From contig JAYKAV010002430.1 of assembly GCA_035582835.1 (NCBI GenBank), forward strand, positions 279,788 through 343,787: 64,000 nucleotides of DNA, in the 5' to 3' direction. The notes under the pieces were generated by a model that was given only the letters and a program-made list of their open reading frames with translations, was not told where the DNA came from and did not search any database. Shown here one piece after another: positions 1-62,150 of the stretch (position 1 is its first letter; each line of letters begins with the position of its first letter). A program made the translations under genes and the position numbers. This DNA comes from Phoebastria nigripes (Eukaryota > Chordata > Aves > Procellariiformes > Diomedeidae).

Positions 1-1071
1 TTACTATCAATTTCCTGACTGAAGCCTAAACCAGAGCAAATTAGCCTATAAGGATGGGAGAATACCTCTTAAGAGAACTAGCTACCTGGCAGCAGAGTGT
101 TTTCTTCCGATTTGGGTACTGCGTTTACATTGTTCCCCCTGTGTGTTAGTGGAGAAAACAGGAACTCGAGCTGCTGTTTGAAGCTGACTGTTATGATGGA
201 CTGAAATGCAAGATTAGTCTTCAGTGTGAAACTTGTAGACTTTATATGACTTGCCCTCTTTTGGATGCCTTTCTGTTAGATATTTGCAGTACCTCTAGTG
301 TCTCTTTACTGTTTTCTGGGCTTTGTTCATGCCAGGAAAAATGGCCTGTTGCTTAGACTGGCAGTCAAACACACTTCAGTCGTGGAAACCTGTTTAACTT
401 CTCTAATATATTGGATAAAAATTTTCAGCAACTCTGAACAGCGCATTTGGAAGTGAGGTTTGTTAATCAGCGGGACAAACTGAACAAAATTCCTACTTAT
501 TCAATTGGGTGTAACCAGAATAAATAATCAGAGAATTAATATCAGTAATGCTTTATGCTGTTCCCAGACTGAATGCACCATTTGCCACTGACATGGTTTA
601 TGTGAACTCTGTTGAATACCAGCTGACTTAGAGAACAAGTCATCTGTCAAGAGTGAAAAATCTAAAGCTGGAAAACTAAGTTGATGGGACACCTTAGCTT
701 CAGATCCAGTTGGTTTTGACCACAGTATATTGCAGGATTTGGGGTCCTGTTGGATGTGATGGTGCTTGTGGTGGCAGGTGGAGAAGTTGGTTATTCTAGC
801 CGGATCCTAGCGGTGATTTTATACCTGGTGAGGCTTGCATTATGCCTTTTCTCTCTTAAATGGTGCTCGAGTCAAGTCTTCATCTCCGATCTGTATTTTC
901 TGTCTTTCAGTATTCCTACATATATTGCTAATATACCTTCAGGAAGGGAAAAGGCTGATGTAACACAGAAAAGGGACAGATTTGACCCTTCCTACAGCTG
1001 ACAGATATCAGTTGAACGTAATCNTAAAACTGGAAGGCAGCTGGGAATCTGATAGCTTCGTCTGGCGAAAA

Positions 1072-1088
1072 TTTTTTTTTTTTTTTTT
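1072..1088 (+). repeat. Poly-T tract, 17 nt
   Basis: Uninterrupted T run; similar shorter runs lie at 2564-2578, 17062-17075, 21460-21474 and 23651-23662. Confidence 0.85.
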
Positions 1089-3435
1089 CCCTCTTCCTCT
1101 GTAGTAGTTTTGTCAGTATTCACTCATAAACAGACTGAGATGATGTGTTATGTTACCAGATTGCTGCCTCTTAATTTTGTTCTGCTCACTTGCCTTCTTC
1201 CATGCTCTTTGGCTTGNAGAGCAGAGAAGCCTTTCTAAGGGGTGATGTGCAGTGGACTCCTCCATGCCTCAGGATACTTGTAGCTGTTTTTAATGACCTC
1301 TTAAGAATTTTATTTTCTTGTGTTTATCTACTTCTTCTCAGCCTTGCATTATTTGTCTTTACTGACCTCTGCTTGGGGAATTGGGATTCTTTCTGGAGCC
1401 CGTCAGTGCTATTTCTGAAGCACTGTTACAGAACAGCACAATATCCAAGAATAAAACCAGAACCGCTTCCACTTTAGAGATTCATTATATTCNATTATGA
1501 AGTAGTTCCAAAATATTTATTGTTAGACTGAGGAGTCAGAGACAGTTGGAATCCCGTACCTTATGTACCATAGGTAATTTTTTTTAAACAGATGTAACTT
1601 GTTTTTTCACTGCCTTAAAATAACATGACCCTTCCCCCACCATAGCTGTGACAATGTGGTTTCAGGTGGTAAATTGATATGGGTTATCATTTCTTGCCAC
1701 TCTTTAAACCTGGCGTGAAGTCAGGGCCCACCTCAGACAGCAAGAATGACGGTTCAGAGCTTTACACAAGAGACTGTGAAGTCTCTGAAATGCCACCAGT
1801 GTGATGGGGTGTATTATTAATCTCTAACTTAGTAATTTAGCTTGATTATTTTAGACTTAACTGTGTGTGTTGAAAGAGTGGGGTGCATGATAGCTGGGAG
1901 GACAGGATTCCTACCAGATAGGTGTGGTTATTAGAAAAAATTGCAGGATGCAGTAAGCCTTTGAATCACAAACTCATCTCTGGCGGAGAGGCACATCCCT
2001 TGTTTAACTTGTGGCTAAGCTGGGTTGCTTGGTCTTGGCTGAGCCACGTAATAAAATGCCAATCCCAGGAATTTCTGTCGCGTGTTAGTGACATTGTTAG
2101 TTCACCAGCTGAGCAGGGAATGACTGCTTTACTGGAAGTCATGGCCTACAAAACAAATTATTTAACGAATCTGTTTTTAACTCTTTAAGTTTGGGCCTCG
2201 GTGTACCTCTGCATACGTAGTAAAGCATGCTGTAANGAGAGACTACCGTGTCAGGGTGTTAGTGGCACAGTGAAGAAGAGTTCTAGGCTTGTGACCACTA
2301 GATAGCCAATCAATGCTAAACCAATGTGTTTTTTCACCTTCGTTTCCCCAACGTTCAGATGGGCTGAATTTTGTCTGCCTTCTAGGTAAACTTCACAGGC
2401 ACTTGGAAGAGGAGCGGCATGGATTGTTTCACCATCCTGACTTGGTACCTTTCAACAGGTTAAGAAATAAATAAAGGGGAACCATAATATCTTTCTTTTC
2501 TTGGCAGAGCCTTAATAAATCTGCTCTGGTAATTGTCAGAACTAGCATTTGAGATGAGTACTCTTTTTTTTTTTTTTTCTTCTTTCCCTCTTCTTGGAGG
2601 AAGTCTTGTAGCTTTCTGGGTAAAGAAATACCTCCTTTTTTGTTTAAAGTATACTGCCCTGGTCCAGTTAGGACCATGGTCTAATTGCTTTCTCCCTCCT
2701 TCTGCCCCACCTTTATTTTGCGTGTAGCAATGCCTCCCAAGTGCTGGGTGCTTTCCAGGCATTCAAAGGGAGATGTTCTTTGCTCCTGGGATCCTTAAAA
2801 CTGAAGGATATAAAGTACGGGTATACATGAGTTCTGTTGCTGTGTTCTCCTCTGTTTTACCCAACGAGTTCTTCACTCCTGCACTTGAAAAGCCAGATAG
2901 GTGCAAGCACTGGAATTTCAGCATTAGCTACTTGCTGTCAAAGGGCAGGTCTGTTCTTAGGTTTTTCTGCTGGGTTCATGAGGATTTTTGTGGGTTGCTC
3001 GCACAAAGTAGCTTTAGACTAGCCAAAAGACTTTCTTACGTTGACTTTTTGGCAGGCTCTCTGGGTATCGTGTTTGCTCTGAAGAAACGTCTTGACTGGA
3101 AGAGTTGCTTGTCACATGGGGTGGATTGGCCTTCTGGGGANAAACCAAACGCAGCCATCAGTGTACTCCTCTACTTGTATGACTGTGTAACAGCCTCTTT
3201 AAGAGATCCCTTTGTTTGAATTTAGGTTAGTCAAATATTGTCACTCCTGTGAAAGAACTTTTTCTTGTAGCTTTTTGGATAATTTCTGCCCAGTGACAAT
3301 ATAGAATGCTTCCTGGGTGAGTCAGTGCATCTGAGATCTTTTGTATCTTTAAGAGTTAAATTTTAATTAGAAGTACAGTCGTCATTTTGGCTCCTTCTAC
3401 CTATTTTCCAGGGAAAGTCTTCTACTGGCAGAAGC

Positions 3436-3459
<24 letters not shown>
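3436..3459 (+). repeat. Poly-A tract, 24 nt
   Basis: The only A run of 15 nt or more that I found on this strand; it is followed by AT-rich sequence. Confidence 0.88.
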
Positions 3460-3466
<7 letters not shown>

Positions 3467-4721
3467 ATATATAAATTTAAATTGCAACATTGAATATGTC
3501 TGCACTGCACAATCCACCACACAAGTTCTCTTAGGAGCCAGAAGTGAATGCTGTCCTATTTAAACATCACTGTGCTGGAGTAGCATACATGCTNATGTTT
3601 ACTGCTGAAGTACTTGGGAACTGGGGGAGGGAACCAAAAAGCTTTGTCTCTTTGAACTAAATCTTAACCACAGTCACGGTGCTGTAAGATCTAGAGGGAA
3701 AAATATTGGCAATCCTGCCGGTTGAGTGCTGTGCAGAGGCGTGTGTGGAGCCAGCATCTTTTGGCCTGGGGGCTTGCTACCAAGGTCCTTCATTCATCTN
3801 CTGTGGCCAAGGAGAGCCAGTGCATGGATAAAAGAGGCAGAGCTGATGTTGTGACTGGTGGTTACTGTGGCTGATTCAGTCTATTCAAATTCTAAAAAGC
3901 AACCAGTATTGACTGGGCAGGGCTGAGGTGCAGCAGAAGTCTGGAAAAATTTGGTGCTATGGTAACTGCTGAGGCTGCTGGTAAGTGGAAACAAGACTTC
4001 TGATTGACTCACTAGCATGTGTCTGCGTTTATTTTTGTCTGTCTACTCTATTTGGAATTGATCTACTGATGCAGCATTTTTGAAGCTTCTGATCGGGTAG
4101 TGGGGGGGCAGTTCCAAGTATTCAATGTTCACTGCTGAGAAGATGGTTTTAGGAGGTCACTCTTGCCTGGCTTTAGTTAAGGTATATATCTTACTTATGA
4201 TGGATAATGGATTTAAATGTATCATTACCCAAAACCCTAAAAAAGATCCCCCCCCCCNCGTTTGAAAGTGGATGCTAACACTTCTTAGGTGTCTTCTGTA
4301 CTGCTGTATCAGTGCTTCACTTGCTGTGCATCCTCTTTTAAGAGGCTCTTTGAATCCCTCAAAAAGGGGCTCCAGTTAATGGATACCCCATATGAAGTCT
4401 GTCCACCCCTGAAACCTCCAAAACCAGTGATGATGCAGGCAGGCAGACTCTGTAGAGATTTATGGTGAATGATATTGAATGTTATAATTTATTCATTTAA
4501 AAAACCAAGCAGTAGGTTGTGCTTAAGGATGCCCACAAATACTGTTTAACTAGTTTTGAATTTGTTGTATACACAAAACTGGTTTGGAGCATTTGGAGTC
4601 GAGGAAGTGAGAAGCTGTTCTGCACCAAGAAGTTCAGAAAGCAGCTGATGCTTTTGGTGGTGGTGGAGTTGAAGATGAGGGTTGGGGTTTTTTTTTCCCC
4701 CCTCAATTTTCAAGAGAATAG

Positions 4722-4724
<3 letters not shown>

Positions 4725-4752
<28 letters not shown>
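4725..4752 (+). repeat. Poly-T tract, 28 nt
   Basis: Uninterrupted T run in the first visible intron; one of a cluster with 5096-5115 and 5178-5204. Confidence 0.9.
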
Positions 4753-5095
4753 CTGAGGCTTTGTAGGTCTCAAAGCTCGTTTCATCCATCACTTCTGATA
4801 TGTTAATCGATAGTAGATGGGAAAAGCAAAGTAGCTAGCATCTTCTAAAACAATAACTAGCAGTCATATATGTGACAATTTGAAGTTCTGGATATAAGCT
4901 GTAGGCTGTGGAGTTGAAACCCAGCATGGTGAAAGAGTTTTATTTTAGGTTGTCTGCAAATTCTGTATACAGTTCTACAGTCATTATGGTCTTATTTTTA
5001 AAGTTTGTCTTAAGCTTTAAATGGGAGCATAAGTTGAAGAGCAAAATTTTGTGAACCAGGAAGGCTTATGGTCATGTTCATTTTTTTGTGGTGTG

Positions 5096-5204
5096 TTTTT
5101 TTTTTTTTTTTTTTTGCTTCAGAAAATCTTAATGAAATACTATTAAAAAAAAAAGAAATCCAAATTTTTTTTCAATGTTTTTTTTTTTTTTTTTTTTTTT
5201 TTTT
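5096..5204 (+). repeat. Two poly-T tracts (20 and 27 nt)
   Basis: T runs at 5096-5115 and 5178-5204 flank a short AT-rich stretch with a ten-nucleotide A run. Confidence 0.88.
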
Positions 5205-7339
5205 CCAGTGACACATTTCCATGGTGTTGTGTATCTAGATTAAAGTGTAATCTTAAATTTAGAATTTCTGGATTTGTAGTACTTGCTTTTTATAAAAATA
5301 TAAGCTTCTAGCCCTAATTTAAAGCTGTGTTGTCTGAAAATGGAAAGATACTATTGTATGCGTTTTTGCCCTTGGTTATGTGCATGGGATTTGCTGCAGT
5401 ACACAGAAGAGGGAGGATGAATCTGCATAGAAAAGAATAAAATTAAGCAGGATAAGCTGATGTGGGAGATGAGCTATTTTACCTGAGTTCAACAATTACG
5501 TTGTTATTTCTTGTGATTTCCAACAGTTTGCTCGGTATTGGCACCCTTATGGTGGCAATGCAGCACAATGACGCAACGAGGGATGGGGACAGAAGGGAAG
5601 CCATCAAAATGCTGCAGCAGGGATTCTGATGAAGCTGTGTGCCACGGTTGTGTGCAGAAGTGGTGTCCGCTCTCTCTGTTAAATTCCAGGTGTGCTAATG
5701 TCAACAGCAGCAGAAGTAGAGGCAGAGGAACAGGCAAGCACCCCCAGGCAGTAAGGAGGGATGGAGTTGGCCAGTGGCCCTATGCCAGTGGAGCTGTGCT
5801 GTGTGAGACTGAAACTAAGGAAGCTGGCACCACCACATGACGAAGCTTCGCTAGAGGAGACAAAGTGGCCACAGTTTTATGGTGTTTCACCTTCAGCTCA
5901 GCCAAATAGATAGGGACATAAGAAACATTCCCTATGCTGAGAGGCACATCCTGATCATTGAACAAAATTTGGCAGCTGCCAGCAAATCCAGGAGGTCTTG
6001 GGCTTGCTAACGTGAGCAGGTGAAGGTGGTGGGGATCGGTCTGCCAGAGTAATTGAGTGGTCTGCTCCTCAACAGATTTTTGCTAAGTGTTTTCGGGCCT
6101 GCCAGTGTCAGGACCAAGCATTCTGGTATTACTGCACCAGGCTTAGATGGTGCCTTTACTATGTGTTCAAACAATTTGGGACCTTGAATCACAGCTCCCC
6201 TGAGGCTTGAACAATTGGCAGAGGTGGCACTTCTCACTGCTCTCTGAGGCAATATAGACCTGGAATGTAGTTCTAGCTGTGGGCTGTGATCCTGACTGCT
6301 TGCACACATAGTTGAAAAAATCAAACCAGCAAAACCCACCATGTAGCAAGGAAAACTCTGTAGCAGCAGAGGGTTCCAGACTCTGTAGGGATAAGGAAAT
6401 TGAAATGTTAACAAGCATGCTGTCTTATCTGCCAATGCGCTAAGAAGGTGGCAAGGAAGAGCTAGAGCGCTCCCTGCAGATATAGGGAGAAATCTTCCAT
6501 ATTGTGCCTGGAAGGCTGTAAACGTATCCTTAAAATTCAGTTTATTCTTTATAGATGTGTGTATGTCACATAACTGCGTGAGAGTAAATTTTTAGATGCC
6601 ATAAAATGCATAATGCGTAAATGTCTGCTTCAGAGAAGCTAGTCAGGGAACTCATGAGAAAGGCTGTAACTTCTGACTCATGCTCTAAGCGGTCCAGAAA
6701 ATGTTTACAAAAAATGTGTGTTTATAAGTTGCTCTGCAGCACTGACCATAAGTACTCATGTTTAGTGTTCTTTGAGAAGCACTAGAAAAAGGCCCCAAAC
6801 CCTACCATTTCAGTGTTCATCAAAAAAACCCCACCACCCAACAACAAAAAAGCCAGAAAACAAACCTATATAAATTGAAGAAGCTTGTTTAAGAAGAGTT
6901 AATAAAAAGATGTAATCGGAAAGGTAAAATGCTTTTAGATGGTATGGAGACTGTTTAAGGAGACATCATATTGGAGGATCAGAGTAAAAGTGTGTGAACT
7001 ATTGGAGAGACTCAAAATGACCTGACAGTTGACATAATTAGACACAAGGGTGAGAGAGGATAGGGATACACCCTCCAAAAGTTGAAATTTTATTAGATGA
7101 GAAAATGGAAAGAACAAACTTTTAAGTTTAAAAAACAAACAAACAAAAAAATCAATANGGTTGATCAAAATGACCTGAGGGACATCTGGCTCACGGCCTG
7201 AAATGTTAAAGGAGTATTTTTCCCTCCCAAAACATCAGGGATGGGAAGCAAGCTGGAGAGTCTGTAAAACCAAGGGATGATTCAGAAGAACTTTTTATGA
7301 AGTGCTCTGAAAAGGTAGGAATGTTTAGAGGCTCCCAAG

Positions 7340-7550
7340 TGCCAGTCTTTGCTTTTAAGCATTATCTGGCTCAAGGCGAAGAGTTAATACAACAACGTAA
7401 TTTGTCAATAAAACACATGCCAATCTTTGTTTTTAAACGATTATCTGGCTCCTGTTGAAGGGTTAATACAACAACAGTGTTATTTATCCATAAAACACAG
7501 GAACAAATCATTAGGGGTTATCTGGTCTTCGTTCAAGAGTTCTAAAGAAT
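7340..7550 (+). repeat. Diverged tandem repeat, about 80-bp unit, 2.6 copies
   Basis: Unit 1 (7340-7417) and unit 2 (7418-7499) both run from TGCCA-TCTTTG, through TTATCTGGCTC and GTTAATACAACAAC, to ATAAAACACA. A partial third unit (7500-7550) keeps TTATCTGG and the TTCAAGAGTT part. The units differ by substitutions and small indels, so the duplication is old. I do not recognise the unit as a known element. Confidence 0.8.
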
Positions 7551-7617
7551 GAAATAGCTGAGCCATTAACTGTGGAGTGTGATGTTTAAAAAGTCTTGAT
7601 TACAGAGGAGAAAAGAG

Positions 7618-7653
7618 GTGTGTGTGTGTCTTTTTTTTTTTTTTTTTTTTTTT
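7618..7653 (+). repeat. GT microsatellite followed by 23-nt poly-T
   Basis: GTGTGTGTGTGT then C and a T run at 7631-7653. Confidence 0.88.
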
Positions 7654-8093
7654 AAGGGATCCAAAGGAATGAGATCACATAGTGCTTTCTCTTAAAGTCT
7701 CTTCTATCTTTGAGATCTCTACATCAGAGCAAAACCTTCCTTTTTGCTTTTCTTGAAGTGGACACTAGGTTCAGGAGCCCTTCAGCCGAAGAGCTAAAGG
7801 GCTCATAATGATGTGCCAGGCAGCAGTCATCATGGCATGTTGTGTTTGTGAATTCAGGGTTGTTCTGTAGATCAGGAACCAGTTTTTCCTGGATGATCTA
7901 GTCTCCTTGATGACTAGGAAGAAAGCTGGGTTCAGCTGGTACGATCAGATCAGGACTTAGCTTGTGGTGTGTGTGTGTGCGCCTCAGGAAGTTCTGTCTT
8001 TTCTCAACTTGGTCAATATCCTGCTTTACGCACTGCTAGCCAGGAGTTTGCTGCCTGTCAGCAAAACTGTCCTGAAGTCAAGATATTGTTGAG

Positions 8094-8665
8094 TAATTTA
8101 GGTTGGAAAGGGTCTCTGTAGGTCAGCCAGTTCAGCTCTCTGCTCCAAGCAGGGCCAACTTCAAAGTTAGATCAGGTTCCTTGGGACAATGTGCGGTCAA
8201 GTTTTTGATTATTTTTAAGAGTGGAGATGCAGTAGCATTTCTGGGCCCTTCTTCCAGTGTTTGATCACCCTCATGGTTACAATATTTTTAGTAATGTCTA
8301 ACTGGAATCTTCTTTGTTACAACTTGCTGTTGTTTCTCATGATTTTGGGGGGGGTGTGTGTGTCTGAAGTCTGGCTCCACCTTCCCTGTACTCTCCCATT
8401 AGGTAGCTGTAGACAGCAATGAGATCCCCACTTTGTCTTTTGTTCTTAAGACTGAACAAACACATTTCCCTCGGTGTCTCCTTATACATCATGTGGTTTG
8501 AGCCCCCTAACTGTCTTTTGCTGCACTCACTCCAGTTTGTTACTCTTCCTTGTATTGGAGATCCCAGAACCGAATATGATACTCACAGGAGCTGAATAGA
8601 GAGGAGCAAATCCCTTCCCTTGACCTGCTGGCTGCACTCATAGGATGTGGTTGGTGGGAGTAGTT
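8094..8665 (-). mobile_element. CR1 LINE fragment, minus strand
   Basis: The reverse-complement CR1 3' region is visible: AGGTTGGAAAGGGTCTCTGT, then TCAAGTTTTTGATTATTTTT, CTCTCCCATTAGGTAGCTGT, CTTGTATTGGAGATCCCAGA and GCAAATCCCTTCCCTTGACC. It aligns by eye with the copy at 42711, including the block order. The sequence at about 8790-9000 (GAGGACCTTATCAAAACCTC) may be a more 5' part of the same or an older element. Boundaries are approximate. Confidence 0.85.
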
Positions 8666-11600
8666 CTTCTTTATTGTATTGTTTAATCATGGTGGTCTTC
8701 CCCCCCCACTCTTTCTTTCCCCCTGCTTCTTTTTCTTGGCTTTCCCAAATCTCCTCTTCAAGTCACAGGTATTTGTCCTGAGCCTCTAATATGATGTCTT
8801 TACCTCGTGTCTGTGTTCCTGCAAGCGTTTCTCTTACCCTTGGTCTTTTATCATTTAAACCGGTTACTAGTCTGTGAAGTAACTTTCTTTGTATACCAAG
8901 ATAATTTCTTTAAAATCTTCTGTTGGAGGACCTTATCAAAACCTCTCTGCATTCCAGCAGTGGTAATTTGTGTATGGTGCTCCAAGGTCTTTCCTTTTCA
9001 TGGCAGTTGTTGGTGCTGGAGGGCCCTTGGGTAGGGGTGTTTTGCAGGCGATATTTTCTATCGTAACAGAGAAGTGGAGACCAGCAATTGATCTCTGTTC
9101 ATAAAAAACTGAACACTTTCACTGATGTATAAGATCAGAATAGCGACTAGCTGCTGTTGTCTTAGCTGACAATTGCCATGATGCTGTCCTTCGCATCTCC
9201 GCTCAAGTGCATTTCAAAGGAGTTCCTAGGCCAAAGACAAAACAAAATCTTCCCCTCCGGTATCTGTGCAATAAAGGTACTAGCAGTTGTGGTATCCCTC
9301 CTCAGATGAAACANGTTTTTTTTCTGTTTATACTGAGTTGCTGAGGAGTAGATAGCCTAGAGAATAGGTTCTGTCATCCTTATAGTCCTTTGCAAGTTTA
9401 GGTTTTGGAATGAATGCCCAAAAGTCTTGCCTTGTCTCTGCCCAGTTCATGTATCTTTCGAAGCAATGTCTTTACCATTGAGCTTTCTACTTCAGGACAT
9501 ACTGCAGACTATGCAGGGTTTAATTTTGTATGAATCCTCCCCACTCCACTCTTTTGTTATATCTTGCCTGACTACTCTGCAGCATGTGGCAGCAGAAACC
9601 TTTGGGATGTCTTTTGTTAGGCTGTATCTTGGCAGCCTGTAATCCCTCCTTGGAGGGAGGGCATGCCCAGGCAGATGCTAGCTGACCTTTGGCTGACAGT
9701 TCCCTTGGTGCAGGTGAAACGATCCCTGTTGTGCTGGAGGAGCTGGTTAGCCTGTGGTAGGGAAGGTGGTGCCCTCGAGATCCTTCCATCATGACCAAGA
9801 AAGATGAGGAGGATTACCTCCAGGGTGGGGCCAGTCAGATCTAAAAGCTTAGGGCTACTATCTGCAGGAAGTAGTCATTTCACCTGTGTCCTGGGACTTG
9901 GAGCAGTGCAAAATACACTTGGGGCATTTGTTTGCGTTTCTGCATGCATGTGTGCAAGTGGTATCACACTGGCATGTCCACTGTCCTGTCTCAACAAGCA
10001 GAACGCCTTGAGCTCTTCTTGTAGATGGGCTACAGGCTTTTAGCATTTCTGCAGAGAGTATCAGATTTGCTACGTAATAACGTACATCCTAGGTATTTTG
10101 GAAACCCTCACAAATCTCTATCCTTCTAAATGAGAAATAGGAAATCCAGCCAAATGTCCTGGAATCTGTCCTCTGTGATAGAGAGTTTCAGAGATAAATT
10201 TGTTTGCCCTAAATGCCATCAGGAGGTTCAAATCTTCTGCTCCTGAACTGGCTGCTGCCAAAGCCTCTTTTGGGTATTTTTCTAAGTTCAGTGATCTTCT
10301 TATTATTTCCTTTATCAAACACTAACACTTTCCTGGTGCTTGTGTAGTTACATAACTTATACATGGTGAGAGCTGAAGGACCTGGGCTGGCCTTTCTTGG
10401 TTGTAGCTGGCCGTTACATTGGCATAGCCCTATTTGTCAGTGTTCACCCCAAGAAACTTTGAACTTGAAGAGCCCTAGTCTTGCAGCAGGAAAACACTGA
10501 GCTGGGTGAAAGGAAGTTACGAGTCCAGGTTCTCCATATGATCACGTATCATTTTCCTCTGAAGATAACCCTAAGAGGCCAGGGGCCAGCTAAAAGGAAA
10601 AGGCGGACCATATAACGGTTAGCAATTCAGTGATCAGGTATATAGATAACTGGGTCTGTGACTCCAGGGAGAATGGCATCATGACTTGACTGGTAGACAC
10701 AAAGTACACTACTCTCCCAAGGCATCTGAATATTGTACCAGTTGCTGAGTGTGAAGTGATAGTTGCAGTCCCTGTGGTGCTGAAGGCATAGGGAAGAGCA
10801 GAAAAGGTTCTGTATGTAAAACTTCTAACTATTACATAGGAAGTTGAAAACCAGGACCTTTGCTGTAGTAGTCACCAAAATGCTTTTCCCCATCTTTGCA
10901 CAGTACTGTGCTTTGCCCAGTACCAGAAAGAGGGGTGAGGAGGAACAGTTCTGGAATGTTGCTGAGGAATTGGTCTTGAGGAGAAGGGGTCCAGATCCTC
11001 TGGAAGCTGGGGCACTTCTGAAACGGAGAGTGTTTTTAAAGAAGGGACTGACTTTAATTTAAAGCACTGTAAAACTGGGTTTCAGGTGTTTAAAATCTGG
11101 AAGGTCATGCTACCAAGATGTGAAGTGTACAAGAAAGACAAAGTTGGCTGTGTTTGTGAAGATGCGGTGCTGTTTATTAAAGAGATCATAGTCTTAGATC
11201 TGATAAACTTGTAGATCTCTAAGGATTAAAATTTCTGCTAAACAAGAAAAAATCAGTTATTACCATTTCTGTGCTATTTGATTGGGGTGGTGACAATGAT
11301 TGAGATGGAGGAGTCAAGGGCAGGGAACAATTGCTGCAGGAGACTTAACCCACATAGCTTGAAGAAATGTAACTTTGGAGTCAAATTCTGAAATAATATT
11401 TTTAGACATGGTTAATGTTTTATGGAGCAGGTGGTCGAGGAAGCCACAGGAAGAAAACTGATACTGTGAAAGAATAGTAGGACACTGGCAGTAGCCTGTT
11501 TGGATTTATACCTTTACATGAACAAGAGCCCAACAGTAACTGTTAATTTCAGAGCGCAGTAACCTAAAAATATGGAAGCTTGTTAAAAACAAACTGAGCA

Positions 11601-11739
11601 GGGCAGCTGGTTCTGTGGTTCCAGGGCATATTAAAAGAATTACAGACCATGCAAATTAACAGAAATAGAACAAACAAAATGGGTACATGCATAAATATTG
11701 CAGTGAGGAAGAAGAGCCTTTGTGAAGGCTGAGCTACGC

Positions 11740-12967
11740 CTTACAGTCCTGTTGGATGCAAAAGTAGATAAAGATCAGTCTGCCTGGATTTGCAAAAGCC
11801 ATTTGGCAAGGTCCAGTCTCAAAAATTCCTGAGGAAGGTAAAGGAAACGTGGGATAAAGTGAAGGAGCTTGTGTGGTTGAATGATCGGTTAGACGATTAG
11901 CTAACAGGTAGGAAGCGGGGCAGAGAAATGAATGGCCCATGTGCGTGTCGTGCCCCCTCTCCTCCCTGCAGCTGAGGATGTTCACCAGTGGATTTCTGTG
12001 GGTATGTGTACTGATGTTCACTACCTTAATAAATGACCTGGAAGTGGAATTAATAGTAAGACAGTATCTTTNTTTGCTGATGATATGAAGCTAACTAGAG
12101 TTGTAAAATCAAGGGCTGAGTATAGATGATAAAATGAAAGATGCAGTTCAGGCTGGATAGATGTAAAATGATTCTCATGGGGGGAGAATAAACAATCCAA
12201 ACTTGACACAAAAAATGGTCTCTGGGCTGCNGCTTACAGTGCAGGGACAAGTTCTTTGTGTCCCGGTTCCATGGAAAAATCAGCTCAGTTCTCATCTGCA
12301 GTCAAAAAATAAATGGAATAATAGAGACCAGGAGGGGGAGGAATAGAAACCAGAATGGAGAATATCATTGTACTGTTGTCCGTAATAATCACCGTGTGTT
12401 TGTGTTGTGAATGGTGCTTGCGGTTCTGGTTTTCCCCTGCTTCTCAAAGAAGATACAGAACTGGAAGTGTAGCAAGAGTATTAAGAGGTATAGATGAGCT
12501 TCTGTAAGAGGAACAACTGAGTAGACTGTGAGTAGTCAACCTTGAGAAGAGACCATTGGGAAGTGGGGTATGAATGAGGACTTTAAAATCCTTGAGAAAG
12601 TTAACAGAGAAATGCTGTTCCTCTCTCTCCCAATTCTGAAAATGCAAGTACCAAGCAAAACTAGCTTGGACAGTAACTGAATGGTGGAGCTGCAGGATAT
12701 TGCCTTTCCAAAGAGCTTACAAAGGTTCAGAAAGCGGTCGGATTAATGGAGGAAAAATCTGTTGGGGTGTGAAATACAGAAAGACCACCTTTTGCTTAGG
12801 AAATTGTGTAAAATATGTGTTGGACAATGAAAGAATGTTCTTGGAAAGTACAGCTCTGCAAGTACAACAAGTATACTCTGTGCTGAGCATCCACTACCAG
12901 CTATTCCTGGAGACAATACATTAGGCTAGATAGACATTTGTTCTCATATACTATATCTGCCCTTATG
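11740..12967 (+). mobile_element. Old CR1-type LINE with reverse-transcriptase remnant
   Basis: Three blocks in the correct order on the plus strand. First, near 11770-11890, a degenerate RT region (GCAAAAGCCATTTGGCAAGG). Second, near 12020-12100, coding remnants of a LINE RT: INDLEVE, then FADDMKL, which carries the F/YxDD catalytic box. Third, a 3' region ending at about 12905-12967 with CCTGGAGACAATACATTAGG and GGCTAGATAGACATTTG, the remnant of the CR1-type tail. Stops and two Ns break any reading frame. It is an old, inactive copy. Confidence 0.75.
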
Positions 12968-13332
12968 TATTTTTTACTCTCTTGTTAATCACCTGTATAA
13001 ATAGTTTTTTTTTCCTGATATATGAAAAAAAAAACCAACACCCCAGAAATCTAATTGCTGATTGTTTTCCAGTCCTTTTCCTACCAATTAAGAGCTAAAG
13101 AGTAGCTGTAGTTGTATATCAGAAAGCTGTCAGTCACTAAAGCAGGCTGACATTTTATCTTGGATTCAAGAAAAGACTAAAAAAAGTAATGGAAAAGCTT
13201 TAGTGATTTCAACATTCTTACCTTAAATGATTTGTGGATTGGGGGGTTTTTTACCGCTATATTTCTGCTGCAGGAAATCTCGTGGCTTGGCCATTCTGTG
13301 CTTGACTGATACTTTGTTTGGTTTTTTTAAAG

Positions 13333-62150
<48,818 letters not shown>

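Larger units (their letters stand above)
1..13332 (+). other. Intron of RANBP10 (3' part, 13.3 kb visible)
   Basis: No coding exon of the gene was found here. It holds several long poly-T tracts, a 24-nt poly-A, a diverged tandem repeat (7340-7550), a CR1 copy on the minus strand (8094-8665, perhaps continuing as an older relic to about 9000) and an old CR1-type LINE on the plus strand (11740-12967). The rest is AT-rich sequence in which I recognise nothing. The intron ends with the acceptor before 13333. Confidence 0.8.

Noticed and set aside
2773..3219. A 148-codon open frame on the plus strand
   Set aside because: It also spans an N, has unremarkable composition and matches no family that I know. 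It sits in the upstream intron of RANBP10 on the same strand.
10220..10240. GGTTCAAATCT resembling a tRNA B box or a MIR core
   Set aside because: No matching A box or cloverleaf arms are present at tRNA spacing, and the flanks do not continue the MIR consensus.
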